Source of the DNA: Taibaiella chishuiensis
GTDB taxonomy: Bacteria; Bacteroidota; Bacteroidia; Chitinophagales; Chitinophagaceae
NCBI RefSeq assembly: GCF_003014535.1
Contig: NZ_PYGD01000011.1
Span: forward strand, 62,001 to 126,000
Reading direction: 5' to 3'
DNA length: 64,000 nt
Shown here: one piece after another, positions 54,257 to 63,875 of the stretch
How the letters are laid out: every line of letters begins with the position of its first letter
Position numbering within the stretch: position 1 is the first letter of the stretch
Program-made: the position numbers and the translations under genes
The notes under the pieces: model-generated
Told to the model about the DNA's origin: nothing
The model's input: only the letters and a program-made list of their open reading frames with translations
Databases searched by the model: none

Positions 54257-56479
54257 ATGTCCCTTCACCTTCTTGGAATCAGGCATCATGGTCCCGGGTC
54301 GTCCAGGCATATACTGGATGCGCTCGAAGCGACCAGGCCGGATATTATACTTATCGAAGGCCCGCCGGAAGGCGAGGCCATGCTTCCCTGGGTCGCACAT
54401 GCCGACATGAAGCCACCCGTGGCCCTACTGGCTTACGTTCCGGACAACCCGCAACAGGCGGTCTTCTACCCCTTTGCCACCTTCAGCCCGGAATGGAACG
54501 CGATCCAATATGCCCTGGAACACAAGATCCCGGCACGATTCATAGACATGCCGCTTACCCATAGCCTGGCACAAAAGGAAACGCCTGCTGCGGATCCGGC
54601 AACGACTATCGATAGCGAAGCCGGACAACCGGCAACACCGCCTGCTATCAAACGCAACCCCATTGCCTACCTCGCGGAGATCGCCGGGTTTGATGACGCA
54701 GAGGAATGGTGGGAACACCAGTTTGAAATTGCGCATCATGCTACGGATGTCTTCAAAGCGATAGAACAGGCAATGGGCGCCTTACGGGACAGTCTGCCGC
54801 AGGAGCGGGATGATAACGAAGCCCGGCGCGAAGCCTTTATGCGCAGGGCCGTCCGGCTGGCACAAAAGGAAATGTATGCCGAGATCGTTGTGGTTTGCGG
54901 CGCCTGGCACGTACCGGCATTAAGCAATATGCCCTCCCAGAAAGAGGATGATGCGCTTTTAAAAAACCTGCCCAAAGTAAAAGTTGAAACCACCTGGATA
55001 CCCTGGACCAATGACCGCCTGTCGCTGGCAAGCGGTTATGGCGCAGGACTGGAATCACCGGGCTGGTACAGCCATGCCTGGCAGCATCCGCAGGATAACG
55101 GCGCATTATGGTTATCGCATACCGCACGCGTATTCCGCGATCACAAGATCGACATTTCCGCTGCACATATTATCGAATCGGTACGCCTGGCGAACGCCCT
55201 GGCCGGACTGAGAATATTGCCCAGGCCGGGTTTAAAAGAATTTACAGAAGCAACGCTGGCAGTAATGTGTATGGGCGACCCCATTTTTATGCGCCTCATA
55301 CACCGCGAACTAATCGTTGGCAAAACCCTGGGGCAAATCCCCGAAGGCACACCGCAGGTACCCCTTCAGAAAAACCTGGAACAGCTTATCAAAAAGCTGC
55401 GTTTGAAAATCAGCGACCAGGAAAAAACACTTACACTGGATCTGCGCGAAGAAAACGACCTGGCCAGGAGTATCCTGTTACACCGGCTCGTTGTACTGGA
55501 CATAGACTGGGCCAGCCTGCAACGCAGCAACAGCAAGGGTACGTTTAAAGAAGAATGGTCACTATGCTGGTCGCCGGAGCTAACGATCAAATTGCTGGAA
55601 AAAGCCCCCTGGGGTACCACGATCGAAGAAGCCGCAGGCAACTACCTGCAACACCAGGCTGCCGGCTGTACCCGCCTGGATGAGATTACGGCATTGGTCC
55701 ATAAAACGCTGCCCGCTGATCTGCGCCATGCCGTACAGTTTACCATGAAACGTATGGATGAGCTGGCAGCCGGCACCACCGATATCAGCGTACTGATGGA
55801 TGCCTTTATCCCGCTGGTACAGGTAAGCCGTTACGGCAATGTGCGCAAAACCGATCTGGATACCATCGCGCTGATCATCACAACCGTATTTTACAGGATC
55901 GCAGCCGGACTGCCGCCAAGTTGCGCCGGCATCAATGAGGACCAGGCTGCAGCGCTTGCGGAACAGATCAAAAATGTGCAGCAGGCCATCCTGTTGCTGG
56001 ATGATGAAGAGCTAAAAAATACCTGGACCGGCACGATCACAAAGATCACAGGATCCGCACAGGCCGCTGCTGTTATACAGGGTTGCTGCTGCAAAATATT
56101 GTACGATACCCGGGTGCTCGGCAGTGAAGCCACAGCGCTAGAATTTTCGAAAGCCTTATCGGTAAACAACAACCCCGATTTTTCGGCCGGCTGGCTGGAA
56201 GGGTTCCTGAAAGATGCCGCCACGGTATTGATCCTGGACGACAACATCTGGCATATCGTCAATACCTGGTTATCGGACCTGGCCGAAGCCGATTTTATCC
56301 GGATCATTCCTTTGCTGCGCCGTACATTTTCGATGTATACGCAGGTGGAGAAACGCAAAATAGCGCAGCGTGTGGGACAAGGCCAACCGCAAGCCAGGCT
56401 TGCGTTGCAGGATACCGGTATAGACCAGGAACGGGCAAACCGTGTGCTTCCGGTGCTGGAAAAGCTATTGGGTTTATAA
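54257..56479 (+). CDS. DUF5682 protein with TraB/EreA-like start
   Basis: This 740-residue protein begins LHLLGIRHHGPGSSRHILDALEA, with a His-His-Gly-Pro motif, then RPDIILIEGPPEG. This resembles the opening of the TraB/EreA/ChaN-type fold, where such His and Glu residues form a metal or catalytic site. A second conserved patch is EIVVVCGAWHVPAL at about 210-222. The C-terminal two thirds is helical. The biochemical activity of DUF5682 is not known. It sits 47 bp behind MoxR and 11 bp before VWA, so it is a core part of the operon. A possible target-modifying role is inferred from the motif. Confidence 0.9.
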   Translation: MSLHLLGIRHHGPGSSRHILDALEATRPDIILIEGPPEGEAMLPWVAHADMKPPVALLAYVPDNPQQAVFYPFATFSPEWNAIQYALEHKIPARFIDMPLTHSLAQKETPAADPATTIDSEAGQPATPPAIKRNPIAYLAEIAGFDDAEEWWEHQFEIAHHATDVFKAIEQAMGALRDSLPQERDDNEARREAFMRRAVRLAQKEMYAEIVVVCGAWHVPALSNMPSQKEDDALLKNLPKVKVETTWIPWTNDRLSLASGYGAGLESPGWYSHAWQHPQDNGALWLSHTARVFRDHKIDISAAHIIESVRLANALAGLRILPRPGLKEFTEATLAVMCMGDPIFMRLIHRELIVGKTLGQIPEGTPQVPLQKNLEQLIKKLRLKISDQEKTLTLDLREENDLARSILLHRLVVLDIDWASLQRSNSKGTFKEEWSLCWSPELTIKLLEKAPWGTTIEEAAGNYLQHQAAGCTRLDEITALVHKTLPADLRHAVQFTMKRMDELAAGTTDISVLMDAFIPLVQVSRYGNVRKTDLDTIALIITTVFYRIAAGLPPSCAGINEDQAAALAEQIKNVQQAILLLDDEELKNTWTGTITKITGSAQAAAVIQGCCCKILYDTRVLGSEATALEFSKALSVNNNPDFSAGWLEGFLKDAATVLILDDNIWHIVNTWLSDLAEADFIRIIPLLRRTFSMYTQVEKRKIAQRVGQGQPQARLALQDTGIDQERANRVLPVLEKLLGL

Positions 56480-56490
56480 TAAAAAAAATT

Positions 56491-57636
56491 ATGGATAATA
56501 ACGATATCGCCAAACGTTGGCGCATGGTGCTGGGACGGGAAACCCATGAAGAGTTGCCGGTTTCGTTTACGAAAGAAGAAACAGGTATCGACAAAACACT
56601 CGAGGCTTTATACAACACGGAAAGAAAAGGCGGGCTGGGCGCATCCTCGCCCAATGTCGCGCGTTGGCTGGGCGATATCAGGACCTATTTCCCGGCATCG
56701 GTAGTGCAGGTAATGCAGCAGGATGCGCTGAAGCGGCTTAATTTAACGGCCATGCTTACCGAGCCCGAGATGCTGGAGACCGTGGTGCCCGACATACACC
56801 TGGTTGCCAACCTGATGTCGCTCGGGCAACTGATACCCGAAAAGACAAAAGCAACGGCCAGGCAGGTCGTAAAAAAGGTGGTCGACGAATTGATGCAAAA
56901 GCTCTCAGGCCCTACCCAACAGGCCATTGCGGGCATGCTGAACCGTGCTGCCAGGAATACACGTCCGCGGCACAACGAGATCAACTGGAGCGAGACCATC
57001 CGGAGAAACCTCAAACACTACCAGCCGGAGTACAAGACGATTATTCCTGAAGTAAAAATCGGCTATGGACGGAAGCGCAAGGCGATGAAGGATGTCGTGC
57101 TTTGTATCGATCAAAGCGGGTCTATGGGCACCTCGGTAATCTACTCCGGTATTTTTGGTGCGGTTATGGCATCGATTCCTGCGGTAAGCACGAAAATGGT
57201 CGTATTCGATACTGCGGTCGTCGATCTTACAGAAGAGCTGCAAGACCCGGTGGACCTGCTGTTTGGCGTACAACTGGGCGGCGGTACCGATATACACAAA
57301 GCCCTGAGTTATTGCCAGCAATTGGTAACCCGGCCACTGGATACTGTACTGGTACTGATCAGCGACCTGTATGAAGGAGGTAACGAAAGCGAAATGCGTA
57401 AGAAGGCGGTACAGCTGGTAAGCAGCGGCGTAGACGTTATAGCGCTGCTGGCGTTAAATGACGAAGGCGCGCCTTATTACGATCATCAGAACGCCGACTT
57501 TTTTGCCTCGATCGGCATCCCGGTATTTGCCTGTACGCCCGACAAGTTTCCCGAACTGATGGCTGCGGCATTAAGCAAACAAGACATCGCTACCTGGGCC
57601 GGCGCCCAGGATATTAAAATGCAAACGACGCGTTGA
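56491..57636 (+). CDS. VWA-domain protein, MoxR partner
   Basis: This 381-residue protein has an N-terminal helical region (about 1-185) and a VWA domain (about 200-370). The MIDAS metal site is intact: DQSGSMG with Asp207, Ser209 and Ser211, and GGGTDIHKAL with the Thr, plus LISDLYEGG with the Asp. The Arg/Lys-rich stretch just before the domain (RKRKAMKDVVL) may bind nucleic acid or the ATPase. VWA proteins of this type bind the MoxR ATPase and recognise target proteins. It is the last gene of the operon; no strong terminator follows, only a REP-like palindrome. Confidence 0.95.
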   Translation: MDNNDIAKRWRMVLGRETHEELPVSFTKEETGIDKTLEALYNTERKGGLGASSPNVARWLGDIRTYFPASVVQVMQQDALKRLNLTAMLTEPEMLETVVPDIHLVANLMSLGQLIPEKTKATARQVVKKVVDELMQKLSGPTQQAIAGMLNRAARNTRPRHNEINWSETIRRNLKHYQPEYKTIIPEVKIGYGRKRKAMKDVVLCIDQSGSMGTSVIYSGIFGAVMASIPAVSTKMVVFDTAVVDLTEELQDPVDLLFGVQLGGGTDIHKALSYCQQLVTRPLDTVLVLISDLYEGGNESEMRKKAVQLVSSGVDVIALLALNDEGAPYYDHQNADFFASIGIPVFACTPDKFPELMAAALSKQDIATWAGAQDIKMQTTR

Positions 57637-57665
57637 GCGGTACCGGTATAAAGTTTATGTCCTGT

Positions 57666-57684
57666 TCGTAGCGAGGCGCTGCGA
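57666..57684. repeat. REP-like palindrome between convergent operons
   Basis: TCGTAGCG-AGG-CGCTGCGA (one wobble) has the same build as the palindromes at 10099 and 42.2-43.2 kb. It lies between the VWA gene and the minus-strand patatin 2 operon. Confidence 0.6.
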
Positions 57685-57723
57685 GCAGAATGGGCAACGA
57701 CATGTCATGAATGAGCTGAATTG

Positions 57724-58158
57724 TTACGAACTACTGCCACCAAAATAAAAAGCGTTAACAGGAGCAACAACAAAACTAAACCAGGCTGCCATGGTTACGG
57801 CGTCATTAATATTTTCAATCGCATTAGTACCTTCCTGATAGTTCCAATAGACTTGTGAGATAATAAATAATACAATCACATTAAAAAGGAGTGTACAACA
57901 AATGGCAAGCGTAAACCGGCGCTTACCCGCCTGTAGCGTTTTAGCCGGGGGGAAGGGACGGATAAACCAAAAAGCCAGGACACCACTCAAATATGGGAAG
58001 TAGAGATTACGAACAGGGCGCCATGCCGCCACACGATCATCGCTTAATAAAAACGGGATACCATCTCCGTTTTTGAAATAAAAAAAAGACTCAACTAGGC
58101 ACAGGCACAGCACAAAAGATGCCAGCCAGACAATAGTTAGTATCCATTTTTTCTTCAT
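57724..58158 (-). CDS. Integral membrane protein, unknown
   Basis: This 144-residue protein has four predicted membrane segments (about 6-26, 45-65, 85-105 and 118-138). The loop between the first two contains FFYFKNGDGIPFLLSDDRVAAW. No family is recognised. It follows the 198-residue gene after 2 bp and is the last gene of the minus-strand operon. A small multi-pass protein at the end of an operon with lytic-type enzymes could be a protective partner, which is inference only. Confidence 0.75.
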   Translation of the reverse strand: MKKKWILTIVWLASFVLCLCLVESFFYFKNGDGIPFLLSDDRVAAWRPVRNLYFPYLSGVLAFWFIRPFPPAKTLQAGKRRFTLAICCTLLFNVIVLFIISQVYWNYQEGTNAIENINDAVTMAAWFSFVVAPVNAFYFGGSSS

Positions 58159-58160
58159 AC

Positions 58161-58757
58161 CTATTTTTTTTTCGGATAAAGTTTATCCAATTTAGCCTTG
58201 ATATCATTCAAAAGAAGATTACTGAAATAAGCCCCGGAATATTGGCCTTTGAATAGAGACCAGGGCCCAGCGGCTCCACGTTGAAAAAGCGTTGTCACGG
58301 TAGTGATGTTCATACGCTTCGTACCGTCCAATATGTCCTTTTGATAAAGAACTTTATATTGTAACGCATAATAGCGATCCGCGGGCATGGACATGGTTTT
58401 ATTAGATTCATTATAGGCCTTTAGCTTCTCGCGATCCATAGCAACAGTATCTGTAAAATACCATCGTCCCATTTCCAACAATGCATTCTTACCATTAGGA
58501 TCATAATTCAAAACGCTGTACTGATTCTCCTGTAGTACAGAAAATAAAATGTCTGTCATCGCTTTTCTTTCCAGGTCAAATGGGATGACATTCACGTTCA
58601 TTCCTCCCCCTGCGCCAGCTCCCTGGTACTTGTAATAAAACGACAACCTTACTTCAGCGTCATTATATTCTGCACTATCCCGTATATCCTGGGCCAGAAC
58701 AGAAGACCACCAAAAGAAAGGATAACACAGCAGGGACATTAAGATATTTTTTTTCAT
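58161..58757 (-). CDS. Secreted protein, unknown
   Basis: This 198-residue protein has a signal peptide ending at SVLAQD (about residue 23). The mature part has mixed strands (AEVRLSFYYKYQ, YYALQYKVLY) and a Gly-rich turn (GAGAGGGMN). I recognise no family. Its ATG overlaps the stop of the upstream metalloprotease (4 bp), so translation is coupled. It may act with the protease in the periplasm. Confidence 0.75.
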   Translation of the reverse strand: MKKNILMSLLCYPFFWWSSVLAQDIRDSAEYNDAEVRLSFYYKYQGAGAGGGMNVNVIPFDLERKAMTDILFSVLQENQYSVLNYDPNGKNALLEMGRWYFTDTVAMDREKLKAYNESNKTMSMPADRYYALQYKVLYQKDILDGTKRMNITTVTTLFQRGAAGPWSLFKGQYSGAYFSNLLLNDIKAKLDKLYPKKK

Positions 58758-59986
58758 AGAAGCGAAAATGAGTTAGATAATCTGTCAGAAAAATTTCTTC
58801 CTATGTCTTCTAAAAACTTCTTCCTCATCACTTTCTTTTTGACCTTGTACTTATATTCCTTGTAGCAATAGGAGAACACTTCCTTGGCAGCGGCAACTCT
58901 TTCGGCGTTCCCGGGATAATTATTTTCTCCCTCGCTGCCATACCGGCTAAAAGTCAGTTCATAACCTTTATTAAAAAAGATCAGGTAACCTAAATAGGTT
59001 TCCGCATCGTCTTTGCGGAGATTGTACATATAGACGTACCGGGGCTGAGTATAACCAAAGGGAACGGCAAGTGGATCGTAACTATAGGGACTAAACTTAA
59101 TTCTTGTTACGGCCAGCGCCATATATGGCTCCGATAATAAAAAGGTAGCAAACCGGTCGGCATCAAGTTCATTCTGTTTGAATAAGGTGGTATCGAAATG
59201 CTCCGCGGGTTTAACGGTTTTAAAAACAGTATGCCCTAATTCATGTGCCAGCACAAACAGTAAAGAGCCCCAATACTGATCTTCTATTGTTTTGATCAGG
59301 CTTGCCAGGTCTGCGAATTGGAAATACCCCGTGCTAAATCCCAAAAAATCCTCCCAAGAGGTCAACATATCAAAGAAGGTTGGCTGTACAAACTGCGACA
59401 GCTCATCTCGCTTCGACTTTAATATACCGAGGATATCGCGCTCTGTCAAGGTATCAATCACAGATCGGCCAGTCGAATCCTTTAGCATTTCCTTCAGCCC
59501 GTAACCGAGACTTGCATGAAAGTTTCCCTCCAGAAGCGCATAGTCGATATTCATCTGTACGCTGTTATCATTTAAAAATTCTGTATAAGCCCCACCGGTA
59601 CCATTCGTCATGTTTAATAAGATATCAGGAACCCTGGGCATATCGACCTTAAAATACTTTGTAAATTCACTCTTTCTCGACCTGTAATGCTTTTGAATCT
59701 TATCCAACATTTTTTGCGTTATCTGTTTCAGCCATTCTTTTTGTTTGGCACTCAGACTTAAAGCATTAGGATTGGGTTTATCCTTATAATATACTGCTTC
59801 ATCGCGGATGAAAACATCGGCCGCCTGGTATAAAAAGGAGTTATCAACTCTTCTTTTCAGTTCACTGACCGACAAACCAACCTCATCCTGAGAAAACGCT
59901 CTGGTAGCCATTAAAGCCAATATCACAAAGATGATTCGTGTGAATATTGTTTTAGAAAGACTTAAATAAGCAATTTCTTTATTCAT
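58754..59986 (-). CDS. HExxH metalloprotease, M48-like
   Basis: The protein is about 410 residues from MNKEIAYLSLSKTIF; 37 upstream residues to 60097 would precede the signal peptide and look untranslated. The signal or anchor segment is about 14-32 (FVILALMATRAFSQ). The zinc motif is His248-Glu249-Leu-Gly-His252 in LAHELGHTVF. The third ligand is probably Glu273 in NELDADRFATF, with Asp275 and Asp277, like the ExxxD of M48-type enzymes. Being periplasmic, it should cut proteins outside the inner membrane. It overlaps the next gene by 4 bp. The body is unlike HtpX, and no close family is recognised. Confidence 0.87.
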   Translation of the reverse strand: MNKEIAYLSLSKTIFTRIIFVILALMATRAFSQDEVGLSVSELKRRVDNSFLYQAADVFIRDEAVYYKDKPNPNALSLSAKQKEWLKQITQKMLDKIQKHYRSRKSEFTKYFKVDMPRVPDILLNMTNGTGGAYTEFLNDNSVQMNIDYALLEGNFHASLGYGLKEMLKDSTGRSVIDTLTERDILGILKSKRDELSQFVQPTFFDMLTSWEDFLGFSTGYFQFADLASLIKTIEDQYWGSLLFVLAHELGHTVFKTVKPAEHFDTTLFKQNELDADRFATFLLSEPYMALAVTRIKFSPYSYDPLAVPFGYTQPRYVYMYNLRKDDAETYLGYLIFFNKGYELTFSRYGSEGENNYPGNAERVAAAKEVFSYCYKEYKYKVKKKVMRKKFLEDIGRNFSDRLSNSFSLL

Positions 59987-60125
59987 AAAAACGAATTTAT
60001 TATTACCAATAAAACCAATAGGCCATACAGCAAAATATTCACCCGCTACAATGGTTTTATCAATACTGATAAAAATTAAAAATAGCCATAAGCCCAACCA
60101 CGCTTTACCCTTAAAACCGATTCCC

Positions 60126-60740
60126 TCACCCCAATATTGCCTTCAGCAGCAAACAGGTGAGTACAACAAGCACAATACCGAATACCAGGTACAATAAGGG
60201 CTTCCAAAAATGCCTTCGTCCCATATCCAGTTTACGCATGCGCATATCGACCAGCAAAGCCAGGAGCAGCGAGCCCGTGGCCAATACCCACTTGAAAACC
60301 TGTACATACCGGAACAGGCAACACTCGAAATCCTTATCGTTTATGGCCCGGCTTAAAAGCTGGTTTTCGCCCCAGTCAGACAACATATAACCGGCAGTCA
60401 TAAACAGCAGGAGGTAAAACCAAAATGGCGCACCAATCACGACAAGCGTAACTGCCGCCGTTTGCTTTTGTTGCAGTACCAGGGTTCGCTGCGCGCGCAA
60501 ACCGAACGCATATGCCAACAGGAACAAACCGAAGAACAACACGAAGCAATTATCGTATTGCAGCATATGGCGGAATTTATCCTGCTGTGCCGGTTCCATC
60601 CCGATGAAGTAATCCCGGAACGCCGCAACAGAGCAGTATACCAATGCCCCGCCCTTGCTGCCCAGCTGCAGGTAGGCCATAATACCGAACAGCATGGACG
60701 ACAATAAAAAACAAATCCGTTGTATTATTTGCGTGATCAT
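60126..60740 (-). CDS. Multi-pass membrane protein, unknown
   Basis: This 204-residue protein has about five membrane segments (6-26, 63-83, 95-118, 145-165 and 180-200). The connecting loops carry basic residues (RMRKLDMGRR), giving a normal inside-positive orientation. No family is recognised. It starts within the end of the patatin 2 gene (4-bp overlap, 60737-60740), so it is translationally coupled and probably works with that membrane-bound phospholipase, either as a partner or a protective protein. Confidence 0.75.
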   Translation of the reverse strand: MITQIIQRICFLLSSMLFGIMAYLQLGSKGGALVYCSVAAFRDYFIGMEPAQQDKFRHMLQYDNCFVLFFGLFLLAYAFGLRAQRTLVLQQKQTAAVTLVVIGAPFWFYLLLFMTAGYMLSDWGENQLLSRAINDKDFECCLFRYVQVFKWVLATGSLLLALLVDMRMRKLDMGRRHFWKPLLYLVFGIVLVVLTCLLLKAILG

Positions 60741-62374
60741 AATTTAGCCCTCTCTGTTTTATAGGTGTTCCAGTCAAAACGTTCCAGGTATTGCAGCGCA
60801 GCCTCTACGCCTTTCATAAAAAGTGCATCCTTCTGTTCGGTGGTTAAATCAAAATTCAGCCAGTTAACCTTGGTCTGGTAGGCCTTGATCTCTGCGATAC
60901 AGAACCTTTTGTAAAAAGGGTTAGCTGCAATGAACGAACTATCTTCGTTGCCGCGGAGTGTATTGATGATGCTGCCCACAAAATAACCAAGCGACATCCG
61001 CTGCGTTACCTTGTAGGCGGAAGTAGGTTTTTCATCCATAATCCTTACACCCATTACCGGTAAACGCGGCGATTGGATTTTGGCTTCATGAAAAAGATTG
61101 ATCGGAAAATTGGATAAGGACCCACCGTCTATCAAAATGCCCTTATCCTCCACCTCGTTGGCGCCGATGCCTTTTACCCGCCACCATTTCTTTTTCAGCA
61201 CCTTGCTGATCAAGGTGCCCGGTTTATCTTTTTCGGGTTTATCGGGAAAAAACTGCGGCTCAAAAAACAAAGGAATGGCCATGGAGGCGCGCACAAATGC
61301 TGCCGGGTTTACCGGTCTTACCTCCTGGAAATACAGGTAGGCATCTTTAGGCAGGATCACCTTGCACTTGTTGGCAATATCTGTGGCGACCAGCGATATA
61401 TCGTACCTGATTTTATAATAGTTGGCATTCAGTGTATTCGTAACCGGGTTAGTCTGCCCGGCGCCGGGGCGCAAGGACAGGAATATTTTATCCGGGTTGG
61501 GCAAAGGATCGTCGGAATAAAGCCATGCCGAATATAAGCCCGAAACAGGGTCAAGCTTAAAAGTACCGCTGCCTTTGGCTTTTCCATAAAGCTCTTTGGT
61601 AGCGGTTACCCCAAAACCAGCCAGTTCCTCTTCTACAAATTCTGTAAACTTACGACCCGGGTTGATCCCGAAATTGTACCGGCTGAGCCGGGCCAGTAAA
61701 CTGACCAGGACTACCGTCGAAACAATAAAAAGGCATAAGACCAGGAGATACATCACCAGGCCTTCCTTGCCCAGGATGCTGATCAGCGGCAAGGGCAAGA
61801 GCACCATAACCAGCAGTGCGATAAACGAGACCGCAAGATTGGAAAGCAGGCCCATACCTTTACCCAACGAAAAGATCAGCCAGCGCACGACCTTCTTTTT
61901 AGCATCCACAAAACTTTTCATATTGAACCGCTTGTCATCGGTCATCATATCATAGAGTTCGGGCGTTTTGGGATCATCTTTCTTCCCGATAGCCGCGAGA
62001 AACATGGTATTGATAGCGCCCGCGCTTGTTCCGGCCAGCCTTAAAAACCGGATACCTAAATACTCCAGTACAAACACAAAGCCCACCAGCGAGATGCCCA
62101 GTGTACCACCGCCCTCCTGGACCAGGTGCACCCATTGCAATTCGTCGCCATCAACGGTTGGTGTAATGACATCGGAATACTGCTTCTTTTGGTTTTTCAG
62201 CTTTTTCAATCGTTCCGTTGCCTTAGGCGGCCCATCCTGGAGCGTGAGTTTCTTTTGCGCAGCTATCTGCTCCCGCTGCTTTTGCTGTTGCGCTTCGATG
62301 CGCCCGAGATCTGCGAGTATCTTGTCGAAAGCAACATTAACAGGTTTACTTCCTTTGACATTATTTTTATCCAT
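60737..62374 (-). CDS. Patatin-like phospholipase 2 with membrane segments
   Basis: This 545-residue protein starts with a lysine/glutamine-rich coiled coil (25-70). The active site follows: GGGTLG near 88-93, where the usual Arg of GGGxRG is replaced by Leu; nucleophile Ser117 in GTSAG; and Asp416 in LIDGGSLSNFP. Between the two halves lies a long hydrophobic insertion (about 165-230) forming two or three membrane helices, which is unusual and ties the enzyme to the membrane. There is no signal peptide. It is clearly diverged from patatin 1 (43.3 kb). It overlaps the downstream membrane protein by 4 bp and follows the 172-residue gene by 61 bp. Confidence 0.93.
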   Translation of the reverse strand: MDKNNVKGSKPVNVAFDKILADLGRIEAQQQKQREQIAAQKKLTLQDGPPKATERLKKLKNQKKQYSDVITPTVDGDELQWVHLVQEGGGTLGISLVGFVFVLEYLGIRFLRLAGTSAGAINTMFLAAIGKKDDPKTPELYDMMTDDKRFNMKSFVDAKKKVVRWLIFSLGKGMGLLSNLAVSFIALLVMVLLPLPLISILGKEGLVMYLLVLCLFIVSTVVLVSLLARLSRYNFGINPGRKFTEFVEEELAGFGVTATKELYGKAKGSGTFKLDPVSGLYSAWLYSDDPLPNPDKIFLSLRPGAGQTNPVTNTLNANYYKIRYDISLVATDIANKCKVILPKDAYLYFQEVRPVNPAAFVRASMAIPLFFEPQFFPDKPEKDKPGTLISKVLKKKWWRVKGIGANEVEDKGILIDGGSLSNFPINLFHEAKIQSPRLPVMGVRIMDEKPTSAYKVTQRMSLGYFVGSIINTLRGNEDSSFIAANPFYKRFCIAEIKAYQTKVNWLNFDLTTEQKDALFMKGVEAALQYLERFDWNTYKTERAKL

Positions 62375-62435
62375 AGTGATTATTTTATAAACCCTGCGCG
62401 GACAGGACTTCCAAGCCGTATTTAAGACGCACAGG

Positions 62436-62954
62436 CTATTTCGCCCTGGAAGCGGCCTGCATTTTTTCTTTTTGTTTTATCGCTGCCCTGCCTTCCATAA
62501 TTAAATAATAACCCGGGTTATGTTCCAGGTATTGGATCCTGATGTCATGAAAGAAATCGCTGTTTAGCCGCTGCAGGGCTACACGCTCCCCTTGCTGCAA
62601 CCGGATGTTATGCGTCGACGGCTTTTTGCTGTTGACGACAACAACATTGAGATACCCGCCCGAAGCCTGCACCGTTACACTGTAATCTTTTACCAGGTCG
62701 GAAGTATAGACCTGGCGGATGTCGATATATTGCAACACATGGGTCCTGTTGATATTTTCGGTGTATATCGCGTCCTTTAGGGTAGCAGCATTTTCAGGCG
62801 GATGAGCGGCGGTATCGAAATCGGGCACCGTAATGATCCTGACCCGCAGATCGCCGTTAAGAAAATAGACGGTATCCCGCTGCCCATAAGCCTTACCGGC
62901 AAACAGGCACGAAAAGAACAGACCAACCAGGATTGCGCCAACTTGCTTATTCAT
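62436..62954 (-). CDS. Secreted protein, unknown
   Basis: This 172-residue protein has a signal peptide to about residue 24 (GKAYGQ). The mature part has the pattern RDTVYFLNGDLRVRIITV, common at the start of small Bacteroidota secreted proteins, and a second strand region YIDIRQVYTSDLVKDYSVTV. The C-terminus is lysine-rich. No known family is assigned. It is 11 bp behind the lysozyme-like gene and 61 bp before patatin 2, so it belongs to the same operon. Confidence 0.78.
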   Translation of the reverse strand: MNKQVGAILVGLFFSCLFAGKAYGQRDTVYFLNGDLRVRIITVPDFDTAAHPPENAATLKDAIYTENINRTHVLQYIDIRQVYTSDLVKDYSVTVQASGGYLNVVVVNSKKPSTHNIRLQQGERVALQRLNSDFFHDIRIQYLEHNPGYYLIMEGRAAIKQKEKMQAASRAK

Positions 62955-62965
62955 AGGAAGCTGCT

Positions 62966-63868
62966 TTAAATGAAGGAATTGGTTGCGGCGTGGTAAGTTT
63001 TATTAAAAACACCATTACCCTCCAGGTTCTTTATACTTTTTTTGAGCGTTGCGATCCGGTCGGCATAGTTCACCTCACCGATAGAACAGAGATTGAGATA
63101 GGCTTTTTCATAATTACCTTTCGTATCCAATGCACTGGCAATACGGTCATACCGGGCGCGCCCCTGGTGCAATATATCGCAGACCATAAAGCATACCTTG
63201 GCCGGGTAACCGTCGAGCCCCAGTCTTTTGTGGTATTTCACCATATTGGACTTATACAGCCCGATCGACTCTTCCACCTGTATTTTGCGATGGGCGCTGT
63301 CGTTGGTCGCCCAATGGATCATCCGGGCCGAACAGATCAGTTCCTGTTGCTCGACTTCACTTAAGCCGGGGTTCAGGTATTTCATCAGGGGCTGCGTGGA
63401 GGTATCGGATTCCAGCTGCGTTTTTGCGCCATTGTCCGCCAGGTAAAAGATCCGCCCATCGATCAGCTTCAACCTTGGGAAATAATCGGCGGCATTAGCC
63501 AGCGCCAACAGGCTGCGCAGGAAAATCACGAAGTCGCCATTGGGCACATGTGCCGCAAATTGCATAAACCCGAAAGTAAAGTAAGCCCTGTCATAGGTGT
63601 TCAGACAAATGAAGGATGCGCCGCTTTCTGCGAGCGCCGTGGGCTCTATAAACATGGCCCAGAAACCAAACTGGGCTTCGTAATCTGCGCCTTTATAACG
63701 CAGGTCGGTCTTTTGCGCCGAATTATATAACCCGTATGCATCCTGCTCTTTGTAATAGGTTTTGTAACCGACAAAGAACTCGTTCTCCCCGGAGCCCGAA
63801 AGCTTTGCATAATAGGCCGTCTTACCTTTTTCGGTAACAGTACTCCTTATTTTGAAATCGTATGCCAT
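62966..63868 (-). CDS. Candidate lysozyme-like hydrolase
   Basis: This 300-residue protein has no signal peptide (start MAYDFKIRSTVTEKGK). The region 70-115 reads WAMFIEPTALAESGASFICL and on to NTYDRAYFTFGFMQFAAHVP. The spacing of an acidic residue (Glu in ALAESG), then TFGFMQF, is like that of glycan hydrolases of the lysozyme fold, where a Glu and a GxxxQF-type stretch shape the active site. This is pattern resemblance, not proof. The rest is helical. It stands 7 bp behind the gene that runs off the right edge, and 11 bp before the 172-residue gene. Confidence 0.7.
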   Translation of the reverse strand: MAYDFKIRSTVTEKGKTAYYAKLSGSGENEFFVGYKTYYKEQDAYGLYNSAQKTDLRYKGADYEAQFGFWAMFIEPTALAESGASFICLNTYDRAYFTFGFMQFAAHVPNGDFVIFLRSLLALANAADYFPRLKLIDGRIFYLADNGAKTQLESDTSTQPLMKYLNPGLSEVEQQELICSARMIHWATNDSAHRKIQVEESIGLYKSNMVKYHKRLGLDGYPAKVCFMVCDILHQGRARYDRIASALDTKGNYEKAYLNLCSIGEVNYADRIATLKKSIKNLEGNGVFNKTYHAATNSFI

Positions 63869-63875
63869 AGGTATT

